Shown piece by piece: positions 27,701 to 38,765 of a stretch of 64,000 bases of DNA. A model generated the notes under the pieces. That model saw nothing but the letters and a program-made list of their open reading frames with translations. It was not told the DNA's origin and ran no database searches. Within the stretch, counting starts at the first letter, position 1, and every line of letters begins with the position of its first letter. The position numbers were made by a program, and so were the translations under genes. Origin of the DNA: Sitta carolinensis (taxonomy: Eukaryota; Chordata; Aves; Passeriformes; Sittidae); NCBI GenBank assembly GCA_032173965.1, contig CM063313.1:669305-733304 (forward strand). The letters are read 5' to 3'.

Positions 27701-28498
27701 TTAAGAATGGTCCTCTTTGTTTCCATTTTGAGCCACGGCTGAATTCTTACATGTTGTCTGATCTTCAGGCTCAAATACCCAAGAGAATAGGCAACTGTGA
27801 ATCAACCCTCTGTGTGCTTTCTAGCAGGTAGTCTAGCAATGAAGGCAGTATGCTTCTTCTTATTTCTTTAAATTGATAGGGATTTGAAGGAAGAGACTTT
27901 AATAAAAGTCTCATGAATGATTATTTTCTTCCTGCTGATGATTCTGAATTGCATGCAGAAATAAAAGAACCTTTTAAGAGAGCCCTGTGGGTTTAAACCC
28001 AGTTCTTTAGATTTATAATTAAAGCTCATTGTCTTTATGCTATCCTACACCTTAAGAGAAGGATCACCTTCCTAATTACACAGTACCAGGAGGTCTGTCA
28101 CATGCTTTTACTCTGTATTATGGTACACAATTGCTCTATTTTTTATTTCTCCTTCTTCTTTCATAGATTCAATATTGTGTTTTGGAAATTTGACATAATA
28201 ATTTTTTATTTGAGGCCAGATGTTTCACTCTGCTATGTTAAGTCATCTTGACATACTGCCATGAAATGGAAACAACTGCTAGTTTTAACATTGCTCCATA
28301 TCTTTATTAAAAGGTACGTCTCATGAATCTTAATTCCCCACATACATGCTATCTTCCTTTCTCCTCCCCTCTCCCCCATTACACTTCTTTCTTTTCCCAT
28401 CCCTAAAGAAGGAGGAATATTAAAATTTCCTTGCTGTTCTTTCTGAGTGGTTAATGAGGTTCTAGATAGCATAATGAATATGCAGTGCTATTGATTCT
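24767..28498. other. Unique non-coding stretch
   Basis: No gene or recognised transposon. 24.88-25.33 kb is slightly GC-richer with several CTGCAGGGG words, including two close copies near 24953 and 25013. A pyrimidine-rich tract lies at about 28340-28400 (C/T runs). Confidence 0.55.
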
Positions 28499-28538
28499 GT
28501 GTGTGCGCGCGCGCGCGTGTGTGTTTGTGTGTGCGTGT
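28499..28538 (+). repeat. GT/GC alternating repeat (Z-DNA-prone)
   Basis: An alternating purine-pyrimidine tract: GTGTGTG, then eight GC steps, then GTGTGTGTTTGTGTGTGCGTGT. Alternating GC/GT is the classical sequence preference for left-handed Z-DNA. It is also a length-variable microsatellite. Confidence 0.9.
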
Positions 28539-28702
28539 CTTTAATCACAGCTGGAATGCAAAATCAGGCTCCACCTTTCAACTCTATCTCCATCATGCTG
28601 AGAGAGTGAGAGAGAGCGAGACTGAGTCTGCTAGACAGCTCGAAAGAGATTGCAGCTCAGATGTCCTGGAAAACAGCAAATCCCTCAGACCTGGCAGATT
28701 CC

Positions 28703-28716
28703 GTTACCATGAGAAC
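28703..28716. promoter_or_regulatory. Second RFX X-box-like palindrome (weak)
   Basis: GTTACCATGAGAAC has one perfect half-site (GTTACC) and a right half with two mismatches, giving 12 of 14 matches to the X-box palindrome. It lies about 165 bases downstream of the GT/GC repeat. There is no nearby 5' splice site that I trust, so this is weaker than the site at 13665. Confidence 0.15.
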
Positions 28717-29820
28717 TGCAGATATTTCCATTGTGATGGCTTGCTGTAGCAGCCATCTGTTACACCCATTTGATTAGGAAGTACAGTTCAGCTTGTATGG
28801 GATTTTCACTGCACCTTATCCTATGGCAGTGTACAGAAACTCTCTCTCTTTTTATATGCTAAACTCAATGTTTTTAAAGTGCAGTAATTTACTGAGGCTG
28901 AAAGCATTTAATGAAATGCTGGGAGGAGGTCACTGAGGGACAGTATCTCTGAGAAGAAAGAAGCACATGAGATATGTGAAGGGGATTAGCATCCAGTATA
29001 TAAATAAGATCAGCCCAGAAATTAGCTGTATTTAACAATTCCTCATCCTTGCCAGGGAGAGGAGCTTGATATATGGACCTCATGAAGCCATAATAAAATT
29101 AGTAATTGCCTCCTGTTAGTTAATCCCACTCCATATATATTTATTGTATGCATGCAATAAATGTATGCAGCAGATATATTTCAGGTCTTCTGTAAAAAAT
29201 GGGAAGGTGGTGATTCTTCCCAGGTGCCTGAAGTGGTGCAGTGGCTGCTCTGTGTAACGATTAGATTAGCTCTGAAAATTTAATGGTGCCATTTGACTTT
29301 TCATAGACGCAGAACAACCTTAAACTTTCCTGAAGGTTTTCTGTGATTTACTGATTAAAACAATTGTTTGGAGTAGTTGAGTCCCTTGGTGTAAATTAGT
29401 GGTGGAGGAAATGGTAATGGCACATCAAATGGATATAAAAACAAAGGAGTCCCCTTCAATTAAAACTCTCCAGACATTCTTCCTAAGTGGCTGGCATTCC
29501 AGATTCGGGATAATCTTATGTGTGGCATAGTTGCTTCAAGTATCTTAAAATGACTGAAGGTCTTGTAAACTCAGTGAGGCTAATTAAATGCTCACACACT
29601 GAAATGAATTTCTGATTGCTGCTAAGGAGGCATTGAGGTCAGCTCCTCTTTTCATTGCCCACACTTTATGGCCAATGCCAGATACTAAATAAATCAGATC
29701 CTCAGAATCAGGGGCTCTGTGGTTTTGTTCCTCTTATATATTCTCCCACCCGGCTGAATGTAATTCCTTATCCGTCTTCATCTTGGCATGAAAAGTTTTC
29801 TCTTCTATTGTTTTTCCTCA
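28717..29820. other. Unique AT-rich non-coding stretch
   Basis: No gene recognised. Short GA-rich and TATA-like words occur, without structure worth naming. A strong pyrimidine tract begins at about 29800 and leads into the terminal-exon candidate that starts at 29821. Confidence 0.55.
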
Positions 29821-29869
29821 CATAGCACCAGATTACCATGGAGAAGAAGACTATGATATCATAAGAAAT
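29821..29869 (+). CDS. Candidate short terminal coding exon (unrecognised)
   Basis: A strong 3' splice site context (TTTTTCCTCACATAG up to about 29825) precedes an open stretch. In one phase it reads P-D-Y-H-G-E-E-D-Y-D-I-I-R-N-E and then a TGA stop, an acidic, tyrosine-bearing C-terminus. An AATAAA signal follows at about 29917. I do not recognise the protein. With only 15 codons, chance is a real alternative. If real, it would be the last exon, or an alternative last exon, of a plus-strand gene with a very short 3'UTR. The exact start is uncertain by a few bases. Confidence 0.15.
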
Positions 29870-30259
29870 GAATGAGCATGTTTCTCACCATGGGTGAAAT
29901 ATACATTCCAGACCTAATAAAGTCAGGAATCATGTAATGGGCCTGGTAAAACGAGCTGCTTAGTTAGTGTAAATAGAAATGGTTCTTCTTTAGGTCTCTG
30001 CTTCAGCTAAGTAAGTTCTTAGGCACTTTGTTGAGCATGGAGACACATAAGAACATGTTTAAGAGATTTTTCTGAATAGGGATTGTTCTGAAAATGCTTT
30101 GCTGCATCTAGGCCCACAAATTTTTTTTAAATAAAATTTCCTTTCATTTTTTTTATAATAAAAGATTTTCTTGTTGATGTCTTTAGAGAAAATTAGAACT
30201 TTCACTTCTTGGAGCCTCCCATCTCACATAATCCTGGATGCTGACCTACAGAGAAGAGA

Positions 30260-30298
<39 letters not shown>

Positions 30299-31691
30299 CC
30301 TTCAGACAGGGCACTTGTTTTATGAATGTGGTATCTGCCTTTGACAGGCAGCAGATGTATGGGAGCCCTGAAATCTGAAACAATAAATACCATTCAGAGT
30401 CTTACCACTGAACCTTCTTATAGTGCTGCCTTTGTTAAATGAAACATTTACAGGAATACCATCCCCCCTTCCCACCCACCTTCAAGGACAGGATCTGAAC
30501 CATGTTTTTAAAGTAAAGGTTAAGTACCTGAGGCATGAACAGTTGACATACAAAAGAAACTAAAGTAAATTTATCATTCGTTTGCCAGCTACGAGGTGTG
30601 TCGAGGGCTTTCTCTTTGTAATGCATGAGAAAACAAACCTGGGAAGCGTATGCAAGGAATATTTCTTTTCTACACTGGAATGTTAACATTTGCACCTTCT
30701 GACTTAATACTGTGTATTTCTTCAGAGTCATCAATCTCTTGAGAGTCATCTTGCCATCTGTATCAGCATTGCTCCAGGCTTCCATATGAAAGTCCAATCT
30801 GGCGGTATAAATACTGGATAATGAAGAGTAGGTGTTAAAGTTTCTGACTGGTTGGGAGATGAGTCTGTGTCTATGAAAGATCTGAATTCATGTGTTAAAC
30901 AAACAAACAGAATCTATATTAACATGGAAGTTCAACCACAAAGAGCATGATGTGTGTTTGTCCTCATACCCTCTCCCACTCTTTGTGGTTTTTCTCAATT
31001 TTTTTCTTTATCTTCCTCATTTTTATAGAGTTCAGCCATGATCTGTGAGAAGAATGTTCACTGGCCATGACATTACACTTTGGAGATTACAAATAGGGGC
31101 AGCATGTTGACTTCCTGTAATGTAAGGTTCTTTTTTCTCCCTCTCTCCTTTTGCTCCAGGAAAGATATAACTACATAGATTAGCAAAACTTTTGCAAGAA
31201 TGGATGTAAAACAGATTTATCCCAGTGTCAGCTTTATCTGATCCATTTGGTCTTGCAGAGTTTGGATGTTACAATAACCAGCTTTCAAACATCTATATCC
31301 TTAGGGTATTAAATGTCAGCCTCTAGTGTATCGTTCAAGGATAAAAGATTGACAATACTGAAGTACTTTTTTTTTCTTCTTCTTTTTTTTTTTTTTTTTT
31401 TTTTTCCCTTTTCCAGCTTTGGCAGAGTCTTTACTCTGCACACACCACTCCTGACCCCAGAAATGACCCACAGGAACTACTGGCGAAAGGAGTGAAAAGG
31501 TATTTCAGCTTGTAGGCATTAGAAACTCTCTTCATTAATAGCCTTTTTGCAGAGCTTTCAGATAGATTTCCTGTCATTGTTGATGAGGATATATTTGTAA
31601 TATAAGTAAATGTCCAATGGATAATTAATTGAACTAACTAGGACTTTCCGTACTGTATTTTTTTTTTCTTTTATTTCCCCCTTTTTTTTGT

Positions 31692-31692
<1 letters not shown>
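29870..31692. other. Unique non-coding stretch with T-rich tracts
   Basis: T35 at 30264-30298 and T23 at 31383-31405 in a longer T-rich zone. A minus-strand frame at 30435-30797 contains N-A-D-T-D-G-K-M, which resembles part of an EF-hand loop. It lacks the acidic residue at loop position 12 and has no good splice donor, so it is not called. Confidence 0.6.
30264..30298 (+). repeat. Poly(T) run of 35 bases
   Basis: Uninterrupted T35. It could be a mononucleotide microsatellite or the reverse-strand tail of a retroposed sequence. No recognisable retrocopy or AATAAA-type signal adjoins it on the minus strand. Confidence 0.9.

Positions 31693-31738
<46 letters not shown>
31693..31738 (+). repeat. 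Poly(T) run of 46 bases
   Basis: Uninterrupted T46, preceded by a shorter T8 run and TGTG. The sequence after it (31739-31930) does not resemble a known retroposon. Such lengths are prone to sequencing error and allelic variation. Confidence 0.9.
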
Positions 31739-31739
<1 letters not shown>

Positions 31740-34037
31740 AGAAGAGGAGGACAGAAGATTTCCAGATGGTCTCGTGTCCTCTATGCTGGGTATACAGCCC
31801 TTAGCTATCCGTTGGCCAAGTTTTTCAGCCCTAATTCAAATAAAACTCTTAGGCATTCTGTTGAGAGCGGTAGATTTTTTGTTTTGGTTGGCATTAGGTT
31901 GACTGCACTTCTCTGGGCAAGGGGGTGACAACCTGAGCCTCATCACCCTGAAAAAGTGTTGCTAAACCCGATCTTGCTGGAAGAGGCAGCTCAGAAGACA
32001 ATTTTGGGTCAGTACTGATATACATACTATTGATTATATGACCATAATTCTGGTTATAATTCACCTTGTTACTGCCATCATGCAGACTCTAGTCTCCCAA
32101 GTATGTGACACCAGTGGAAATCTACAGTGAAGCTCAATTAGGTTTATTATTGTATTTGATTCTTAGATTGCCTTCTTAACACTGGCCTTCAGCCTTTTTA
32201 ATTAAAAGTTTGCAAACATGCATTCCTTAAGTAATTTCTGATCTTCACAGCTGGTTATGAAGCAGCTGTAGTTGATGTTTTTGAGCAAAGTCTATTTCCC
32301 TCTCGCAGGGGCCTCCACTTCTTCAGTTTTGGAAATGACTTATTAACTTTCCAGCCATTGGGACAATTTTCCAAAGAAATAAATTTTCTTGATGAACATG
32401 CACAATTTTTCTCTGCACATCAAAGAGTTCAGATTTTCACTCCACTTCTCAGAGAGTACTGATAATTACTTTTATTAACCATCTCAAAAATAACAAATGT
32501 ATGAGGTCAAAAAAAGTCTCATTTGAACATTTTGGTTTCATGTGTGAAAAAGAAATGCTTTTAAAAGTAACCATGAGTGTTGGGTAAGGAGCCATAATTT
32601 TCTCAGCAAAACAGAACCCATTAAGAAAATAAAGATATTGGGGTGCTGCTCCAATGCTCCTGAGATTTTGTTCTGACAATTATTTGCAGGTGTGTTTAAA
32701 ACTAGTTATCTCTTTATGCTGCTTTGAGGAATAAATGTACTTTACTACATCTTTCATTATTTTCTGTTAAAAAGGGTATGCCAAATTAAAGGGCTCATTT
32801 CAGGCAGACTGGTTACATATATAGGGTTGTTTTTTTTCTCCTCACAGTGTTGGACATAAAACACAAAGACCTGAGATAATCCTAATCTCACTTGTGCCAC
32901 TGTAAATCAGGGTGAGTTTTGCTGAAACTAGTGGAATTATTCCACTATTTCAAGGAAACTAATGAGAGCCAGATATTTGAGATCTGTGCCAGTGCTTTCT
33001 TCTGTTTGGCACTTGCAATCTGCTCTAGACCAAGCTAACAAGGGACAAAAAAAAAAAAAAAAAAAAAAAAGGAAAAAAATCACTTAAAAACTGTCATGTA
33101 GGTGTCTAAAGGGTTGCCTCTGAATTTCAGCTGTGGAAAGTTGTGATCTTCTATAGTTGATCTCTAGTTGAGATCTTTAGATACCAAGTGTCGTAGAGCA
33201 CACCTCCTCACCTTCCATCCATCCCTGCTGAAGATGTTGTTGCCCTGATATTTTTGGACTCTTCTAGATCTTGTAGGTGTAGTTGGAGCAGTCCAGGAGT
33301 CCTGAATACAAATTCCTGATTCACCAGTGGCTCCTGTTTTAAACATTTCCTCCAAGGCAAATGGGAAAGGGCATTTAGTGTGTAATGTTTAAGCCTGTCT
33401 CTGCCTTTAAGTCTTGAGATATGTTATTTATGGGAAGCGGACATCTCAGCTATCTTACCCTTTTCTTCCGTGCATTGAAGGCAGTGAAGGTTGTAACATT
33501 AATTGCTGCATCAGCAACTCCAAGATTTAATGTTTTTCCCCATTCTGCAGGCAAGGTATCTCTTGCATGATTTCCCTCACAGTCTTCTCTTTCACAGCCA
33601 TCAGAATGATAAGCAACAATAATGTCTCTGGAAGTGATCCATAAATCATATTCAAATCCACACATCCAAATGATCCTATTTTTAATCTCTAAGCTATACA
33701 CAGACTATAGTTTCTGCTTGCTAGTGCATTTCAATTGGAAGTATTATGCTCCCTACCAACATGTTTCCTTCAAATCTGTGCTAACACCCCCCGCCCCCAT
33801 TTCAACCCCACCAAAAAAAAAGAGTAAAAATTCTATCTGGAATTTGAGTAATAACACATAGGAAAACTAAAGACAATGAAGGCCTCCCCAGATAAATTGA
33901 AGTGCTTATATGAACTACAAATAACTCAATGTTTTATCAGGCTCTATAAAGGAAATATGAATGGTCTTGGGTTTAAGTCATGACATTAGAGTGGAGAGCA
34001 CCTGAATTGTCTTTGTTCCTTTTCCACAGAGTTTCTG
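31739..34037. other. Unique non-coding stretch with A24
   Basis: A24 at 33047-33070. A C-rich then A-rich patch lies at about 33785-33825. No gene was recognised. Confidence 0.6.
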
Positions 34038-34117
34038 TTCAAAGCCCCATCCAGCCTGGTCTTTCCATGGATGGGGCATCCACAGCTTTTCTGGGCAACC
34101 TGTACCAGTGACTCACC
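34038..34117 (-). mobile_element. Short CR1 fragment, minus strand
   Basis: About 80 bases read on the plus strand as TTCAAAGCCCCATCCAGCC, then GGATGGGGCATCCACAGC and TTCTGGGCAACCTGTACCAG. This is the reverse complement of the conserved CR1 block encoding the end of ORF2. The same block appears in the opposite orientation in the CR1 copy about 0.6 kb downstream, at roughly 34725-34820. Confidence 0.8.
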
Positions 34118-34429
34118 GGGTTTTATTTTGTATCAAAATGTATAAATAGTTCCAGAACACTGTGAACTTTTTCTTCTGGAACATCCATCATTTGTTGTTG
34201 AGATCTTTGTGGAGGTATTCCTGAAAAAATGCCTTTGCTTTCTTGTGGCTACAGCTGACGCTTCCTTTCCTTCTTTTGCTCCCCTCAGCCAGTTGGCTGG
34301 GGACTTCTTGAGATAAAATTAGAAGTGGTGCCAGGCTTCACCCAGCTGATGGCTGGCAACCCTATACTAGAATTGCTATGTCCCTTGTGAAGGTTTTTAG
34401 GGATCCCTTACATCCCTTGCCTGTTCAGG
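34118..34429. other. Unique spacer between two CR1 pieces
   Basis: No gene or recognised repeat. It forms the loop between two oppositely oriented CR1 segments. Confidence 0.5.
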
Positions 34430-34897
34430 TCTGCAGTCCTCAGCACAAGAAAGAGATGGACCTGTGGGATCAAGTCCTCAGGGGCCACAATGATGCTCAG
34501 AGAGCTGGAGCTCCTCTGCTCTAAAAACAGGCTGAGAGAGCTGGGGTTGTTCAACATGGAGAAGTGAAGGCTCTGGGGAGACCTCGTTGTGACTTCCAGT
34601 GCCTGAAGGGGGCTTAGAAAAAGGAGTGAACAGGACTTTTTATACAGTGACAGGCAAGGGGCAGTGGTATTAAAATGAAAAGGACAGTTTTAGTTTGGAT
34701 GTTAGGAAGAAATTTTTCACCGTGACTGTGGTGAGACTCTGGCAGAGGTTTCCCACAGAGGTTGTGAATGTCCATCTCTGGAAGTGTTCAAGGCCAGGTT
34801 GTACAGGGATTTAAGCTGCCTGGTCAGATGAGTGGCAGAGAGGTTGGAACAGAGTGACTTTTAAGGTCCCTTCCAACCGAAGCTATTCCATGGTTTG
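34430..34897 (+). mobile_element. CR1 LINE 3' fragment, plus strand
   Basis: A 5'-truncated CR1 copy of about 470 bases. It starts in the CAAGAAAGAGATGGACCTG region, continues through GGCTGAGAGAGCTGGGGTTG, then TTAGGAAGAAATTTTTCACCG and GAAGTGTTCAAGGCCAGGTTG. It ends in the typical TTTTAAGGTCCCTTCCAACC and an ATTCCATGG tail. This covers the C-terminal part of ORF2 and the short 3'UTR. The frame is broken and the copy is inactive. It is closer to consensus than the relic at 38.5 kb, so probably younger. Confidence 0.93.
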
Positions 34898-36265
34898 AAA
34901 GCTCACACTTGTGCCTGGCCAATTCCTTGCAACTGGGTACCAAAGGAGAAAGGGGAAAAAAACTCACTTTCATTACCCACACCCACAGGTGAGTTTAAGA
35001 AGACTGTGTGCTCCTTGTCCACCCTGTGGGTGTTGCCTCTGCTGCAGGATGGGAAATAGGCAGCTCTGACTCTGTTGCTCCTGCATCTGCCCATCGCATG
35101 GTAGGCAGCATCCCATGCTATCACCCCAGTAGCAGGTGTACATCCCCTTCACTTCCAGGGTACCTCATTAAGTTGACATCCCCCGAGGCACACAACCTCC
35201 ATAGTGCTACCCAGGCTGGAGAGATGTCTAACAAACTCAGTCCTGACCAGAATGCTAATGGGCTTGTGCCTTCAAAATGTTCCATGCCCACTGCACATGA
35301 TTACTGTGGTTACTGGGGGACGGTTTTCTCCTTCCTCCCAGAAAGTAAATTTTTTGTATAAACGGGATTCTCAGATCATCTGATTTGGGGTTTCTGACTT
35401 ATTTTCAACCAAGTTGTAATTCTGGGTGTCAAGGAAGTATATACTTTTGAAAAGGATGTTCAAATTAGTCCATATTAGACAGGTTCCTGAACATAATCTT
35501 TGCAGCAGTGCTGGACTTCCAAGCAGCCCTGTAATGTCAGTTCTGAGTCTTCACCATCTAAGCCTCCACATTCAGTATGTGCCTGAACTAAATATGCAAA
35601 CCGAATTGAGAAATTTGATAAAATCTTGGTGCCAGGGTTTTAATTTTGCAACCACACTAATGGGGGAATGTGAATTATTGTCTTGACTTCTGCATTACAG
35701 TATTGTAGGATTTAATTTTTTCTTTGTTCTATTGAAAGGAAACCAATATGGAAGTTTTTGATATGATAATCTCTCTTAGTAATGTTAGTAGTTGATTATT
35801 TTTCTGGCCTGAGAAAAGGGAAATACTCCTTTATCAAATAATGCAATCATTGCTTGACAATATCTAAATTATTTTTTGTGTCTTTTCATATGGTTTCCAT
35901 CCAGCATTAGCCAAGGTGGAGATTCTCAGTTGAATTCCCATTAGACTTGCACCTATCTTTAGCTTCTTTTTTAACCAAATTCAGCCTTTTTGGAATTGCA
36001 GTGGGTGAATGACCAAGTTTTATTGCAAGTGAGGCTTCATTCAGCAGCAAACAGATAAGGACCCAACCCAGATGTAATCTGCTGGATGTCTACACATCAA
36101 GAAAGAGATGTCTGAGTGAGAATAAGAAGTTTTGTTAGAGTACACTATAGAATAAATCACAATTGGGTTCAAAGTCTGGGATGGAGACTTAGATGTCTCT
36201 GGGATGCAGCTTTTTACAGGCCTAGAACACCTCAGCATTGATGTTATTTTTCTCTACATGTGCAG
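34898..36265. other. Unique non-coding stretch
   Basis: No gene recognised. The open frame at 35008-35361 (117 codons, plus) has no recognisable product and no flanking splice sites that convince me. Confidence 0.55.
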
Positions 36266-36384
36266 AGGGAAGTATTTCAGAGTTTCTCAGCTGATGCGGA
36301 TGCAGACAAATGCTCTGTTTTGGCTTGTCCTTTTGAGTCAGGATTGGCAGCTACCCTTTCCATCAGACAGCACTGTAAAGAGAG
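36266..36384 (+). CDS. Candidate internal exon (unrecognised; may be non-coding)
   Basis: A clear 3' splice site (TTTTTCTCTACATGTGCAG, ending at 36265) and a near-consensus 5' splice site (AGAGAG then GTAAGA, exon end 36384) bound 119 bases. Two of the three plus frames are open across the segment. One gives a peptide with three cysteines (K-C-S-V-L-A-C-P-F, later H-C-K-E-R). I do not recognise either reading. It may be a lncRNA or untranslated exon, or a chance pseudo-exon, which are common in long introns. Confidence 0.22.
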
Positions 36385-38122
36385 GTAAGAATCCCTATAG
36401 AGGCGACAGGGATCCTAAATAGATCTTCCAACCTGCAACAGAACCTGCTGTAGTTTTCTTCCACAGTGCTTATGTGTGGCACCATTTTCATGCATCCTTG
36501 TTCCTTTAGGGCAAATAAAAGCAACAATAATTATTGTAGAGTGAAAAAAGAAAAGAAGAAAAGAAAAAGAATTCACCTCTAAATTATATATCTTTTTCTA
36601 GTTTAAAACTATGTAATTTCACAGGGAACACTCTGGGACTCATCCTGCTGTGAAGCCATTGCTCAGTTTCTCCCAGCAGTGGTTCAGGTGCCTACAGTTC
36701 TCAAAGTGCTGAGCAGCCCCTGAGGAAGGCAAGGCACTGGTGTTGAGCTGACAGCTAAGCCAAGATGTTGGCACGAGGTTCGGAGTGATGGGACAGGGAA
36801 GGATTTTGCTCCAGGGTTCCCCGGGCTTGCACAGCTCCTCCGTCTCAGGCTCCTGCTTAATCACAGCCCACTGTGCAGGGAATGTATCCTATTGATTTGG
36901 CCAGCAGCATAGTGTTAATTCAAAAAAGGATGGCACTGGCTCTTTCTGGACAACTTTCCTGATCTGATTTTTAAAAAAAAGGTGAGAAACAAGGTTTGAA
37001 CCCAACTTCTACTCTAAGGGCCAGGTAAGAAAGCAAGGGAGATTGTGAAAAGATTATTTGTTTTAGAGATGAGGCTCTTTTTAACGACTACAAAAAAATA
37101 TGCTTTCATGAGCAACAAAGAGTGAAGAATGATGGGAAAGATGCCCAGGATAACTTATAAGAATATACAGTGAAAATAAATGCAATCTAATAAATTCCAA
37201 AGCTGAATGGTGTTTGGAGTTCAAGGTTTGAAAAGCAAACACCAGTTTTTGTGGAAGATTTATAAGCAGAACACACTGCAAGTCAAAAGAAGAATAGCTG
37301 CAAGGAGAAAGATATTGTTGAGTCAAAGCAGGAGCCTCCAGCTCTGTTAGTTGTCCTGGGCGAAGTAATGGAGGAAGAGAGAAAGGTAGAAATTGGTAAA
37401 ACAAGTCATTTGCTTCTAGTGTCTTTTGTTATTTTCCCAGAAAATATTTTTAGGATGTTGAAGAAAAGTCACAAACTGCCAGGAAATAGGCAAGCTGGTG
37501 GAAGGATTATTCAAGCAACATCATAAAAAAAAACCGTCTGCAGAAGACAGATCCATGTATTAATTACAGGTGTGCAGCTGAGCTAATGTAAAGCTATGAG
37601 TGGGAATGAACAATGTAAAGAGTATTTTTCTGTACTCTCCAGCTCCAAATTGGCTTTGAATTATTCAGTGCTGACTTTGACAGTTTTTTTCTACTCCAGC
37701 TCCAGTTGCTACCTCCACCCCGGGCAGGCTCAGCCACCTCATTATTAATTACATTAGTCTGAATGCTTGGAGATACCCAAGCAGGTCTGGGCTTCAGCAG
37801 GTCGAAATCTAAGAGCTCTCATTATTTCAGAGTGATGCCAGCTGCTCTACCCTGACCCCCAGCACAGATGGAGATCATCCAACCCATCCAGAAGGAAATC
37901 TTCTCAAGCATGGTGCTGCCCCTTCCATGGCGACGGACACCAGGCTGCTGAGAGGAGTGGCTGCATGAGCAGTGGGCTCCTGAGAGTGCAATAAAGTTAC
38001 CCAGGAAAATATAATCTTTAAGAATAAAATGAAGTTTGAATGTCAACCTTTGATTAGGGTAACAGTCTATGACTGTGTGAGAATGTGTGTGCACTTGGAG
38101 GTGTGCACTCCGGTTTGTTTTC
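36385..38122. other. Unique non-coding stretch
   Basis: A purine-rich A/G tract lies at about 36541-36571. No gene or transposon was recognised. The spans 36640-36864 and 37081-37404 hold open minus frames without recognisable products. Confidence 0.55.
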
Positions 38123-38182
38123 TTTTTTTTTTTTTTTTTCCTATTAGAGGAAATCTTATTCTCTTTCTTCTCTTTCTGGAAT

Positions 38183-38233
<51 letters not shown>
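38123..38233 (+). repeat. Two poly(T) runs (T17 and T47)
   Basis: T17 at 38123-38139 and T47 at 38187-38233 are separated by about 47 bases of mixed sequence. The second is the longest homopolymer in the window. Both are mononucleotide microsatellites. A 5' relic of a retroposon could not be identified on the minus strand. Confidence 0.9.
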
Positions 38234-38499
38234 CTCTAATAAATTACTTTTTTTCTTCCCATAACCAAAATATATCTATAAGATGAGGAGGAGCAAGGGA
38301 ATTGTTAAAAACTATTAAAAATTTTTCCTTGAAAAATGACATTTTTTTCTCACTGTCTCTGAAATACATCTACAGACACAGTCAAGTTTTCCAGTCACCT
38401 ATGAGTACTTTGGCATTGTCATGTCCCTTCTCCCCTTGCCCTTTCCTCTAACTTTCAGCTGTGCTTAGTAAATTGGGTTCCCTTGCTCATACATCATAC

Positions 38500-38765
38500 C
38501 TTCCAACCCTCTTATCTTTATCACCGTTCATTGTAGTCACTCTATTTTATTGACTTCCTTTTTATATTGAGTTGCCCAAAACTGATCACAGTTTTCCAAG
38601 AGAGGCCTCACCAGGGCTATGTATGGAGGAATTATTACCTCTGTAGTCTTGCAAGTAATTCTGCTTCACATGCCACTATGGTATTTGCCTCTTTGTGCTA
38701 CAGTCTCTCACTGTGAGCTCATATTTAATCTGTCATCCACTATCACTCCCTAAATAAGTCCTGTA
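38500..38765 (-). mobile_element. Old diverged CR1 relic, minus strand
   Basis: Blocks such as TATTGAGTTGCCCAAAACTG, AGAGGCCTCACCAGGGC and ATGGTATTTGCCTCTTTGTG resemble the reverse strand of the CR1 ORF2/3' region, but with many changes and indels. No coding frame survives. It is clearly older than the copies at 34.4 and 56.4 kb. The boundaries are approximate. Confidence 0.6.

Noticed and set aside
30435..30797. 120-codon minus frame with an EF-hand-like N-A-D-T-D-G-K-M
   Set aside because: Loop position 12 is not acidic, there is no paired second EF-hand, and no usable splice donor follows.
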